A DNA stretch of 64,000 bases from CAVXYG01 sp963706835 (GTDB lineage Bacteria > Actinomycetota > Actinomycetes > S36-B12 > GCA-2699445). The stretch covers positions 159,737 through 223,736 of the forward strand of contig CAVPOB010000005.1 of NCBI GenBank assembly GCA_963706835.1, written 5' to 3'. The notes beneath the pieces were generated by a model. It saw nothing but the letters and a program-made list of their open reading frames with translations. It was not told the DNA's origin and ran no database searches. The stretch's first letter is position 1, and the number at the start of each line of letters is the position of its first letter. Below, piece by piece: positions 45,811-54,301 of the stretch. Position numbers and translations under genes: made by a program.

Positions 45811-46653
45811 GTGACCACGACGGACGAGGCGCCCCAGAGGGTGGGGTTCGCAGTGCGGGTGGGGGAGTTCGAGGGCCCCCTGGACCTGCTGCTGTCGCTG
45901 ATCGCCAAGCACGAGTTGGAACTCACCGCGCTGGCGCTGCACTCGGTCACCGACGACTTTCTGGCCTACATCAGGGGGCAGGGGGACGAATGGGACCTGG
46001 GCGAGGCCACCGAGTTCCTCGTCGTCGCCGCCACGCTGCTGGACCTGAAGGCCTCCCGGCTGCTGCCCGGCGACGAGGACGAGGACGAGGAGGATCTGGC
46101 CCTGCTGGAAGCGCGGGACCTGCTCTTCGCCCGCCTGCTGCAGTACCGGGCCTACAAGCAGATGTCGCAGCACTTCGCGACGATCCTGGAGGGGCCGCAG
46201 CCTCGCGTGCCGCGCACGGTCGGACTGGACCCGCACCTGCAGGGGCTCCTGCCGGAGGTCGAGTTGACCGTCACCGCCGAGGAACTGGCGCTGCTGGCGG
46301 TCCGGGCGATGACGCCGGTGCCCCCGCCGGTGGTCTCGGTGGCGCACGTGCACGCCAGCGCGGTGACCGTGCGGGAGCAGGCCGAGCTCCTGGCAGAGCG
46401 GTTGCAGGTGGCCGGGCAGGCGAGTTTCACCGAACTGATCGACGACGCTCCGGACCGTCTGCACGTGGTTGCCCGGTTCCTGGCGGTGCTGGAGCTGTTC
46501 CGGGAGGCGCTGGTGGCCTTCGACCAGCCCGTGCCGTTGACGGGCCTGGTCATCCGCTGGACCGGCGATGCGGCGGGCGAGGTGCAGTTGGGCGAGGCAT
46601 TCGACGAGTTCGACGAGGAGCCGGTGGGCGTGGGAGCGGGGGAGATGGCGTGA
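45811..46653 (+). CDS. scpA: Segregation and condensation protein A
   Basis: Kleisin subunit of the SMC-ScpAB condensin. The N-terminal signature FEGPLDLLLSLIAKHELEL and FLVVAATLLDLKASRLLP are diagnostic; the C-terminal winged helix binds the SMC head. 280 residues. I chose the GTG at 45811, next to a TACCGT -10-like box (leaderless-like); a GTG at 45841 is an alternative. The stop overlaps scpB. Confidence 0.94.
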   Translation: MTTTDEAPQRVGFAVRVGEFEGPLDLLLSLIAKHELELTALALHSVTDDFLAYIRGQGDEWDLGEATEFLVVAATLLDLKASRLLPGDEDEDEEDLALLEARDLLFARLLQYRAYKQMSQHFATILEGPQPRVPRTVGLDPHLQGLLPEVELTVTAEELALLAVRAMTPVPPPVVSVAHVHASAVTVREQAELLAERLQVAGQASFTELIDDAPDRLHVVARFLAVLELFREALVAFDQPVPLTGLVIRWTGDAAGEVQLGEAFDEFDEEPVGVGAGEMA

Positions 46654-47276
46654 CGAGCCTGATCGAGCAGCACCAGGAGGGCGCGGACGAGGACGAAGTC
46701 GCAGCCCTGCCGCCGGACGTCAGCCTGTCGGCGGCGCTGGAGGCGCTGCTCATCATCGCCGCCGACCCGGTGCCGGCCGACGAGCTCGCGGCTGCCACCG
46801 GCACCGACGCAGCATCGGTGACGGCTGCCCTGGATGCCCTGGCGGAGGAGTACCGCACCGCCGGGCGGGGTTTCGAGGTGCGGCAGGTCCCCGGCGGCTG
46901 GCGCTTCTACAGCGCCGCATCGTGCGCCGACCTGGTGCAGCGCTGGGTGACCGACGGCCGGCAGGCCCGCCTCAGCCAGGCCGCCCTGGAGACGCTGGCG
47001 GTCATCGCCTACCGGCAGCCGGTGAGCCGATCCGCCGTGGGCAGCATCCGCGGGGTGAACGTCGATGCCGTCGTGCGCACGTTGCAGGCGCGCGGCCTGG
47101 TGGAGCAGACCGGAGAGGACCCGCTCACCGGCGCGGCGCTGTACGGCACGACCAACCTGTTCCTGGATCGGATGGGCGTCTCCTCGGTCAAGGACCTGCC
47201 GCCGATCGTGGATCTGCTGCCCGATCCGGACGAGGTCACCGATCACGTCGACGGCGAGGCGCTCGACCTGCCATGA
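46650..47276 (+). CDS. scpB: Segregation and condensation protein B
   Basis: Winged-helix dimer that binds the ScpA kleisin. LSAALEALLIIAADPVPADEL, RGFEVRQVPGGWRFYS, LSQAALETLAVIAYRQPVSR and GVNVDAVVRTLQARGLV are the family blocks. 208 residues. GTG overlaps scpA; the stop overlaps rluB. Confidence 0.95.
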   Translation: MTSLIEQHQEGADEDEVAALPPDVSLSAALEALLIIAADPVPADELAAATGTDAASVTAALDALAEEYRTAGRGFEVRQVPGGWRFYSAASCADLVQRWVTDGRQARLSQAALETLAVIAYRQPVSRSAVGSIRGVNVDAVVRTLQARGLVEQTGEDPLTGAALYGTTNLFLDRMGVSSVKDLPPIVDLLPDPDEVTDHVDGEALDLP

Positions 47277-48001
47277 CCGAACCGGTCCGGCTGCAGAAGG
47301 TGCTGGCGGCGGCAGGCATCGGCAGCCGCCGCAAGTGCGAGATCCTCATCGAGCGGGGCCGGGTCAGCGTCAACGGCGAGGTGGTCACCACGCTGGGGAC
47401 CCGGGTGGACCCGGACTCCGACGTCATCCATGTGGACGGCCAGCGGGTGCCCACTGCTGCCGACCTCGTGGTGGTCGCCCTGAACAAGCCCCGCGGCGTG
47501 CTGAGCACGATGGCCGATGACCGCGGCCGGCCCTGCGTCGGCGACTACGTGCAGGACTATCCGCAGCGGCTGTTCCACGTGGGCCGCCTCGACGCCGACA
47601 CCGAGGGGCTGCTGCTGCTGACCAACGACGGCGAGCTCGCCAACCGCCTCGGCCATCCCAGCCACGGCGTGCTGAAGACCTACGTGGCCACGATCGACGC
47701 CCCCGTGCCGTCCGGCCTCGGGTCCCGCCTGCGGTCCGGCGTGGAGTTGGAGGACGGCCCGGTGCAGGTGGATGCGTTCCGGGTCGTCCAGCAGGTCGGT
47801 GCCAGGGCAATGGTCGAGCTGAGCCTGCACGAGGGCCGCAACCGGATCGTGCGCCGCCTGCTGGCATCGCAGGATCGTCCGGTCCGGGCGCTGGTGCGCA
47901 CCACCGTGGGACCGATCCACCTGGGATCCCAGCGGCCCGGGACGGTGCGGCGCATCGCCGGCCCGGAACTGCGGCGGCTCTACACCGCGGCCGGGCTCTA
48001 G
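47273..48001 (+). CDS. rluB: 23S rRNA pseudouridine synthase, RluB/RsuA family
   Basis: N-terminal S4 domain (VRLQKVLAAAGIGSRRKCE) and catalytic domain with the conserved Asp in VGRLDADTEGLLLLTNDGEL, plus KPRGVLST and EGRNRIVRRLL. 242 residues. The position after scpB is the standard one. The precise target uridine cannot be told from sequence. Confidence 0.93.
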   Translation: MTEPVRLQKVLAAAGIGSRRKCEILIERGRVSVNGEVVTTLGTRVDPDSDVIHVDGQRVPTAADLVVVALNKPRGVLSTMADDRGRPCVGDYVQDYPQRLFHVGRLDADTEGLLLLTNDGELANRLGHPSHGVLKTYVATIDAPVPSGLGSRLRSGVELEDGPVQVDAFRVVQQVGARAMVELSLHEGRNRIVRRLLASQDRPVRALVRTTVGPIHLGSQRPGTVRRIAGPELRRLYTAAGL

Positions 48002-48037
48002 CCCCTGGCCGCGGACCGTTGCGCCCCGCGGGCACTC

Positions 48038-48043
48038 TAGGCT
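48038..48043 (+). promoter_or_regulatory. -10 box of aroH-tyrA
   Basis: TAGGCT lies 25 bases before the aroH GTG; a GGGGAGG ribosome site intervenes. Confidence 0.45.
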
Positions 48044-48068
48044 GGTAGCCGACTAGGGGAGGTGTGCG

Positions 48069-48431
48069 GTGCCGGTACGCGCGATCCGCGGGGCGACGCA
48101 GTTGACTGCCGACGACGCGGACGAGATGGCCGAGGCCGTGCAGGAGTTGCTGGCCGCGATGCTGCGGCGCAACGACATCGACACCGACGCACTGGTGAGC
48201 ATCATCCTGACCGCGACGCCCGATCTGCACTCCTGCTTCCCGGCCACCGCGGCCCGCGGCCTGGGCCTGGGCGACGTGCCGCTGCTGTCCGCTCAGGAAC
48301 TCGACATCGCCGGCGCCCTGCCGCGCGTCGTGCGGGTCCTGGTCCATGCCGAGATGCAGCGGCCGCGCGGCGAGGTCCGCCACGTCTACCTGCGCGGCGC
48401 CGAGGTGCTGCGGCAGGACCTCGCCCAATGA
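48069..48431 (+). CDS. aroH: Chorismate mutase, AroH type
   Basis: Trimeric pseudo-alpha-beta-barrel chorismate mutase, 120 residues. VRAIRGATQLTADDADEM carries the active-site Arg, SIILTATPDLHSCFPATAAR the second site and VRHVYLRGAEVLRQDL the C-terminus. It converts chorismate to prephenate, the substrate of the next gene product, whose ATG overlaps its stop by four bases. Confidence 0.95.
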   Translation: MPVRAIRGATQLTADDADEMAEAVQELLAAMLRRNDIDTDALVSIILTATPDLHSCFPATAARGLGLGDVPLLSAQELDIAGALPRVVRVLVHAEMQRPRGEVRHVYLRGAEVLRQDLAQ

Positions 48432-49504
48432 CCGCGCCCGGCGCACTGATCATCGGCTCCGGCCTGATCGGCACCTCCACCGGGCTGGCGCTGCGCGCCG
48501 CCGGTTGGCGGGTGGCCCTCGACGACAGCGATCCCGAGGCGGTGCTGGCTGCTGTGGACCGAGGCGCCGGTACGGCGTGGCAGGAATCTGAGCAGGCACC
48601 CGACATCGTCGTCGTGGCCGTGCCGCCGCGCCACGTCGTCGATGTCGCCGGCCAGGCGCTGCAGCGGTTCGCCACCGCCACCGTGACCGACGTGGCCTCG
48701 GTGAAGGCCCCCATCGTGGACGGCCTGCTGGATCGCCACGGCACCGCCGCAGCCCGATTCGTCGGCGGACATCCGATGGCCGGTCGGGAGGTCAGCGGGC
48801 CCGGCGGCGCCATGAAGGAGTTGTTCCGAGACCGTCCGTGGGTCATCACGCCCCAGCCGGCGACGGACCCCGACCGCGTCGCAGCCGTCATCGACCTGAT
48901 CTCCGCGGTCGGCGCGATCCCGATCGAGCTGACCCCTGAGGAGCACGACCGCGCCGTGGCGCTGACCTCGCACGCGCCGCAGGTGCTGGCCAGCCTCCTG
49001 GCCGGGCGACTGAGCCATGTGGACGACGAGCAGGTGCTGGTGTCCGGGCAGGGCCTGCGCGACACCATCCGGATCGCCGCGTCCGACCCGGGGCTGTGGT
49101 CGGAGATTCTGACCGCCAACGCCGCCCCCGTCGTGGTCGAGCTGCGCTGCCTGGCGGCGGACCTGCAGCGCCTCATCGACGATCTGCAGGCCGGCGGGGA
49201 GCGGGGGCGGGCCGCGGTGTTCGAGGCGGTCAGCGCCGGGCGCCGGGGAGCCGCGCGGCTGCCGGGCAAGCACGGCTCCTCCGCCGCCCGGTACCGAACG
49301 GTGCGGGTCGCGGTGCCGGACGAGCCCGGGGCACTGGCGGCACTGTTCGCGGTTGCCGGCCAGGCGCAGGTGAACCTCGAAGATGTCCGCATCGAGCATG
49401 CCCTGGGTCGCCCCACGGGACTGGTGGAACTGTCGGTCGCCCCGGACCACGCCGATGGGCTGGCGCGCGCCCTGGACCGCGCCGGCTGGTCATTGCGTGC
49501 GTGA
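48428..49504 (+). CDS. tyrA: Prephenate dehydrogenase with C-terminal ACT domain
   Basis: NAD-binding fold with GSGLIGTSTGLALRAAGW, the substrate-binding GGHPMAGREVSG and the helical domain SHAPQVLASLLAGRL. Residues from about 275 form an ACT domain (VPDEPGALAALFAVAGQAQV), probably the tyrosine feedback site. 358 residues. With AroH it makes 4-hydroxyphenylpyruvate for tyrosine. Confidence 0.94.
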   Translation: MTAPGALIIGSGLIGTSTGLALRAAGWRVALDDSDPEAVLAAVDRGAGTAWQESEQAPDIVVVAVPPRHVVDVAGQALQRFATATVTDVASVKAPIVDGLLDRHGTAAARFVGGHPMAGREVSGPGGAMKELFRDRPWVITPQPATDPDRVAAVIDLISAVGAIPIELTPEEHDRAVALTSHAPQVLASLLAGRLSHVDDEQVLVSGQGLRDTIRIAASDPGLWSEILTANAAPVVVELRCLAADLQRLIDDLQAGGERGRAAVFEAVSAGRRGAARLPGKHGSSAARYRTVRVAVPDEPGALAALFAVAGQAQVNLEDVRIEHALGRPTGLVELSVAPDHADGLARALDRAGWSLRA

Positions 49505-49565
49505 TGGCGCCGCGGGCATCGGTAGGCTCGGTACCACCCACGCAATGACCGCTCAGGAGGGCCCC

Positions 49566-50287
49566 TTGACCCCAGCAGCAGAGGACGACGCGGCCGGTCG
49601 CGCCGTCGTCGCCATCGACGGGCCCAGCGGCTCCGGCAAGTCCAGCGTCGCCAAGGGCACGGCCCGGGCGCTCGGACTGGCCTACCTCGACACCGGCGCG
49701 ATGTACCGGGCCATGACGTGGTGGATGCTCCAGCAGGGGGTGCCCCGACGGATGCCGAGGCCGTGGCGGCGCGGGCCGAGGAGCCCACGATCAGCAGCAC
49801 CACCGACCCGGACGCACCCGGGATCGCCGCCGACGGCATCGACATCGAGGATGCGATCCGGGGGCCCGCGGTCACCGCCGCAGTGAGCGCGGTCTCGGCG
49901 GTGCCGGCGGTGCGCCAGCGGCTGGTCGCCCTGCAGCGGCAGGAGGTTGCCCACGCAGCCGAGCACGGCCGGGGCATCGTGGTGGAGGGTCGCGACATCG
50001 GCTCGGTGGTGCTGCCCGATGCGGACGTGAAGGTCTACCTGACGGCGGACGCGCGGGTCCGTGCCCAGCGCCGGGCGGCACAGGACGCCGGGATGGCTCA
50101 CGGCTCGGCCGGCGCCGACGCCACCCACGAGGAGTTGCTGCGCCGCGACGCCCAGGACACCGGCCGCGCCGCCTCACCGCTGCAGATGGCGCCCGACGCT
50201 GTCGAAGTGGATGCCACCGACCTCGACCTGCAGCAGACCATCGATGCCGTCGTCGCGCTCGTCCGCCAGCGGGTCGTGCGCGCATGA
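49566..50287 (+). CDS. cmk: Cytidylate kinase (one frame break)
   Basis: Phosphorylates CMP and dCMP. The P-loop is DGPSGSGKSSVAKGTARALG (about residue 16), followed by LDTGAMYRAMT and, near the middle, VVEGRDIGSVVLPDADVKVY. One base is missing near 49741, between MLQQGV and APTDAEAV; corrected length is about 240. The TTG at 49566 follows a perfect AGGAGG five bases away; an ATG at 49545 is an alternative. The stop overlaps der. Confidence 0.93.
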
Positions 50288-51757
50288 ACGAGGACCTGCC
50301 GCAGGAGCCCCTCGGGTCGGTGGGGGAGTGGACGACCGATTCCGACCTTGAGGAGTTCGACGAGGCCGCGGTCGACGACATCCTGGACGCCGAACTCGGC
50401 GAGGAGCCGCTGGCCGAGGATGCGTTGGCCGCCGCCGACAGCAGGCCCGTGGTCGCGGTGGTCGGCCGTCCGAACGTCGGCAAGTCCACCCTGGTCAACC
50501 GCGTGCTCGGGCGGCGCGAGGCCGTGGTGCAGGACATCCCCGGCGTCACCCGGGACCGGGTCTTCTACCCGGCGCACTGGGCGGGCACCGACTTCCTCCT
50601 CGTCGACACCGGCGGCTGGGTCGACAAGGCGCGCGGGATGTCCGCCCAGGTCGCCGCGCAGGCCGAACGGGCCGCCGAGGCAGGCCGATGTCGTGGTGCT
50701 GGTCGTCGACGCCACGGTCGGCGCCACCGATGAGGACGAGGCGGTCGTGCGCCTGCTGCGCCGCAGCCGGGGCGCCGGTGATCCTGGTGGCGAACAAGGT
50801 CGATGATGCCCGCGCCGAGGCCGACGCGGCGCTGCTGTGGTCGCTGGGGATGGGCATGCCGTTCCCGTCTCGGCACTGCACGGCCGGGGCAGCGGCGGAC
50901 CTGCTGGATGCCATCGTCGCGGCCATGCCCGAGGTCGGGCGCGGGCGCGGATCCGACCGGACCGCACCGGGTGGCGCTGGTGGGCAAACCGAACGTCGGC
51001 AAGTCCTCGCTGCTGAATCGGCTGGCCGGGCAGCAGCGCTCGGTGGTGGACGCGGTCGCCGGGACGACGGTCGACCCCGTGGACGAGATGGTGCACCTGG
51101 ACGGCGAGGACTGGCTGTTCGTGGACACCGCAGGCATCCGACGCCGCGTGCGGGAGGCGAGCGGTCACGAGTACTACGCGTCGCTGCGCACCAGGGGCGC
51201 CATCGACCGCAGCGAGGTTGCCCTGGTGCTGCTCGACGCCGGGGAGCCGCTCACCGATCAGGACCTGCGCATCATCGGCACCGTCGTGGAGGCTGGCCGC
51301 GGACTGGTCCTGATCGTTCAACAAGTGGGACCAGCGTCGACGAGGAGCGCCGCCGATACCTGGAGCGCGAGATCGACCGCGACCTGGCCCATGTGGCCTG
51401 GGCGCCGCGGGTGAACGTGTCGGCGCTGACCGGTCGCCGCGTGGATGCCGTCGCCCCCGCGGTCCGTGCGAGCGCTGGACCGGGTGGCAGACGCGGGTAC
51501 CCACCGGCAGGCTCAACGCGTTCCTGAAGGAGATCGTGGCCGCCCACCCGCACCCGGTCCGCGGCGGCAAGCAGCCGCGCATCCTGTTCGGGACCCAGGC
51601 CTCGGTCTCGCCGCCGACGTTCGTCCTGTTCACCACCGGCGTGCTCGAGGCGCAGTACCGGCGGTTCCTGGAGCGGCGACTGCGGGAGACGTTCGGCTTC
51701 ACCGGGACTCCGATCCGCATCGATCAGCGGGTGCGGGAGAAGCGGCGACGGTCGTAG
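50284..51757 (+). CDS. der: Ribosome biogenesis GTPase Der/EngA (nine frame breaks)
   Basis: Tandem-GTPase protein for 50S assembly. An acidic N-terminal extension of about 50 residues precedes GTPase 1 (GRPNVGKSTLVNRVLGRR, VDTGGW). GTPase 2 has GKPNVGKSSLLNRLAGQQ, VDTAGIRRR and NKWD. The KH-like C-terminus ends LRETFGFTGTPIRI. By eye the frame changes near 50680, 50767, 50896, 50958, 51319, 51335, 51470 and 51483 (one extra base each) and near 50868 (one missing). The sum corrects to exactly 488 residues, a normal length with every motif intact. This is the most disrupted gene in the window. Confidence 0.9.
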
Positions 51758-51836
51758 GCGGTGGTTTCGGGGGGCCGGCTTGGTGGGCCAGTCTCGGGGT
51801 CTTGCCCACCGGTGCCGGCATCGGCCGCGGGTCGGC

Positions 51837-51842
51837 TATCCT
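51837..51842 (+). promoter_or_regulatory. -10 box of tRNA-Pro
   Basis: TATCCT lies nine bases before the first base of tRNA-Pro. No clear -35 box. Confidence 0.45.
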
Positions 51843-51851
51843 CTTCCAAGG

Positions 51852-51925
<74 letters not shown>

Positions 51926-51926
51926 C

Positions 51927-51968
51927 GTATGCGAAAGGGCCGGGGCGTTCCCCGGCCCTTTCGCATGC
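51927..51968 (+). terminator. Strong hairpin terminator after tRNA-Pro
   Basis: Arms GCGAAAGGGCCGGGG (51931-51945) and CCCCGGCCCTTTCGC (51950-51964) with a CGTT loop, extended by four more pairs outside. The copy at 56088-56130 has perfect 19-bp arms. Confidence 0.75.
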
Positions 51969-52060
51969 GTCCCGGGGGAGCACGGCAGGATTTGGGAGGA
52001 GGGTCGCCGGGTGGCGACCCGACGGCTCCTGTCAGCCCGACAAACCGTTTACGCGGGTGA

Positions 52061-52092
52061 GAGGCCGTTTTGGCATTTGCCAGGACGGCCTC
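52061..52092. repeat. Second hairpin within the left direct repeat
   Basis: GAGGCCGT (52061-52068) pairs with ACGGCCTC (52085-52092), with an inner TGGCA/TGCCA pair. In the right copy the inner bases differ (TGGCGGTTGCCA) but still pair, so the fold is kept while the sequence changed. Confidence 0.5.
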
Positions 52093-52112
52093 TTCGGCGT
52101 CTGAGGGGCGCC

Positions 52113-52132
52113 ATGTAGCCGAAATGTAGCCA
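52113..52132 (+). repeat. Paired ATGTAGCC motifs, left inner end
   Basis: ATGTAGCC at 52113 and ATGTAGCCA at 52124, 11 bases apart, 16 bases inside the left direct repeat. A matching pair sits near the right end (55921 and 55933). One-helical-turn spacing at both ends suggests arm-type binding sites for a recombinase. Confidence 0.4.
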
Positions 52133-52143
52133 TCACGCATGCG

Positions 52144-52362
52144 ATGCTGCATCGGCGGCGCGCCCCGTGTATCCGGGCCACGGAGGACGCGGTCGCGGCG
52201 CTGAGCGATCCGGCCCGCACCCTCACAGCGTCTGATGTCGTGGACCTGCACAAGGTGGTGGACCCGCACCTGCCGTCGGGGCTGCGGGCCGAGCAGAACT
52301 GGGTCGGGGGGCCGGGGGGAGCCCACTGGCGCGGCTTCCAGCGTCCTCTTGCCCACGCGTGA
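52144..52362 (+). pseudogene. Fragment of a Fic/DOC family protein
   Basis: The short frame contains LTASDVVDLHKVV, then PSGLRAEQNWVGG. This matches the segment of Fic proteins where helices precede a G(E)FR-x-SQNWIGG-like turn, before the catalytic HPFxxGNGR motif. The catalytic part is absent: the frame stops soon after. Full Fic proteins are 200-400 residues. A decayed cargo gene is the best reading; homology is short. Confidence 0.45.
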
Positions 52363-52495
52363 GCCGGGTTGCGAGTTCGCCAGCGATCCCGATCGGTGGC
52401 GCGTCTGAACTGCCGGGCACGCTGCCGGATACAACCAGGTCAGGCAGTCTCCCTCGGCAGGCTCCGCAATCGGCCGAGGGACACGTGCAGACCGG
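52363..52495. other. Gap without recognisable gene
   Basis: Spacer between the Fic fragment and the end of the aldehyde dehydrogenase gene. Nothing recognised. Confidence 0.4.
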
Positions 52496-54301
52496 TCAAC
52501 CGGCCGGCGCGCAGAGGTGAGTCCCATCGGAGTCGATCCCGAGCAGGACCTCCCCTGGCACGTTCAGAACCGCAGTGCCGGTGAGGACACCGGGCAGGGC
52601 GCGCAGGTCGTCGGTGGTGGCGAGGCGGACGAAGCCGCGGCCGAAGACTGCCATCGTCCGGTTGCTGGCCGTGTAGGCGGGCTCGATCGGGGAGCGGAAC
52701 CGGGCGGTGAGGACGGTCTTCTGAGGGCTGTCGAGGAGGAAAGCGTTGCCTACCGTCCCGATCCCGCTGCCGATGCGCTCAGGGGAGTTGCCCGGGTAGC
52801 CGCCCCAGGTCGGGTATCCGAACCCCAGCGCCCAGTTGGGCAGCTCGTTGACCGAGACGGTTCCGAAGCGCAGCCCGGCGACGGCCTGATCGAGTGCATC
52901 GCCGCGCCGCCTCGCGGTCGTGGGATGGATGAACACGCTGGCGGCGAGGTTGCCGGCCAGCCGCTCGTTGACGAACGCGGTGGCTGCGGCCAGGTACTCG
53001 GCCACGCTGTTCGCCCGGAGGCGCACCACCCCCAGCACGTCGGCGAACACCTCGTCGCGGTACAGGCTGTCCTCCGCGGTCGGGTCCAAACCGGTTACCA
53101 GCCACTGCCGGCCCGGCGGGCTGAGCGCCTCGGCCGCTGGATGGTCGGCCAGGGCGCGCTCCACCTTGGCCGCGGACCCCGGGTAGTAGGGGATCCGTGG
53201 GGCCAGCGCGCGCATCCGGGCGCGCAACTCGTCGAGCAGGGCATCCGTGAGCCGCCAGTTGTCGGGCAGGACGAGGACCTGGGAGGCCGCGCACTGGTGC
53301 CCGCAGGCGAACACCTTCGAGAACGCGATCCGATCAACCTGCCGCTGCACGTCCGCGCTCGACCACGGCCCGGGGACGACGATCACCGGGTTGATCCCGC
53401 CCAGCTCGCCGGTGAACGGCTTGGCGAGCAGTGGGGTGCCCGCGGCCCGGTTGCGCTGCGCGTCCGGGCCGGTGCCCCAGACCAGAGCGTCGTGGGTGGC
53501 GGCCGAGCCGGTCATGTGCAAACGGTCGATCCCCCGGTGATGGGCCAGGTAGGCGCCGGCCTGCGGGGCGTCGTCGACGAACCGCAGCCACGAGCGGTCG
53601 ACGAAGTCGGCGAACACCCGGGCGAGGTACGGCCGCAGGTAGGCGTTGAGCGGGTTGAGCTTCAGCGCCACGGTGCAGCCCTCGGCGAGCAGCATGTGCA
53701 CGGCGTCGGTTCCGGGCAGGCACGCGAAGTTGCCCGCCCCGAGCACCAGGGCCACGCCGGGGTTGGCGAAGCCCGAGCCGCGGTAGGCGCGAGCAGCGTC
53801 GGCGCGAACCTGGTCGGCGCCGACCCCGGGCTGCATCCACACCTGCCCCCGCACGCTCCACGGGGTGAACAGCAGCCGATCTGTCATGGTCGCGGGTAGC
53901 ACGTCCACCACGACCTGGCCGTCCGGCCTGGTGTGCACGGACCTGGCGGGCAACGGCTCCCGGCCGGCCGCGATCGTGCTGAGCACGTCCTCGAATGCCT
54001 TGATGTGCAGGGCGAGCACGGCCCAGTCCACCCAGGGCTCGCCGGCCCACGGCCCATCCGCCGCTAGGCCCTGCGCCGCGCAGGAGGCGGCCACGACGCC
54101 CTCGGCCTCCTCGCCCACCCTGCGGCGGGCCGTACGGAGCAGGGCGACCCGCTCCGGCAGCGACAGCGCCAGCCACGAGGGCAGCCCGGCCTGCAGATCG
54201 GCGACCGCCGCGTCCAAGGCAGCGGTGTCCAAGGCAGCGGTGTCCACCCGGGCACCGCCGGATGGCGGCACTGCGTTCGTTCGCAGAGGATGTCCGGCCA
54301 T
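52496..54301 (-). CDS. Aldehyde dehydrogenase superfamily protein, long form
   Basis: NAD(P)-dependent aldehyde oxidation is expected. The catalytic Glu is in GELGGINP and the catalytic Cys in the FACGHQCAASQVL segment (about residue 345), with VLGAGNFACLPG upstream and FGTVSVNELPNW near the end. At 601 residues it is about 100 longer than a typical member, with extra sequence at both ends, including a C-terminal extension after the core. The ATG at 54301 is preceded by AAGGAG at good spacing, so a longer open frame upstream is not used. It is the main cargo of the relic element. Confidence 0.85.
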   Translation of the reverse strand: MAGHPLRTNAVPPSGGARVDTAALDTAALDAAVADLQAGLPSWLALSLPERVALLRTARRRVGEEAEGVVAASCAAQGLAADGPWAGEPWVDWAVLALHIKAFEDVLSTIAAGREPLPARSVHTRPDGQVVVDVLPATMTDRLLFTPWSVRGQVWMQPGVGADQVRADAARAYRGSGFANPGVALVLGAGNFACLPGTDAVHMLLAEGCTVALKLNPLNAYLRPYLARVFADFVDRSWLRFVDDAPQAGAYLAHHRGIDRLHMTGSAATHDALVWGTGPDAQRNRAAGTPLLAKPFTGELGGINPVIVVPGPWSSADVQRQVDRIAFSKVFACGHQCAASQVLVLPDNWRLTDALLDELRARMRALAPRIPYYPGSAAKVERALADHPAAEALSPPGRQWLVTGLDPTAEDSLYRDEVFADVLGVVRLRANSVAEYLAAATAFVNERLAGNLAASVFIHPTTARRRGDALDQAVAGLRFGTVSVNELPNWALGFGYPTWGGYPGNSPERIGSGIGTVGNAFLLDSPQKTVLTARFRSPIEPAYTASNRTMAVFGRGFVRLATTDDLRALPGVLTGTAVLNVPGEVLLGIDSDGTHLCAPAG

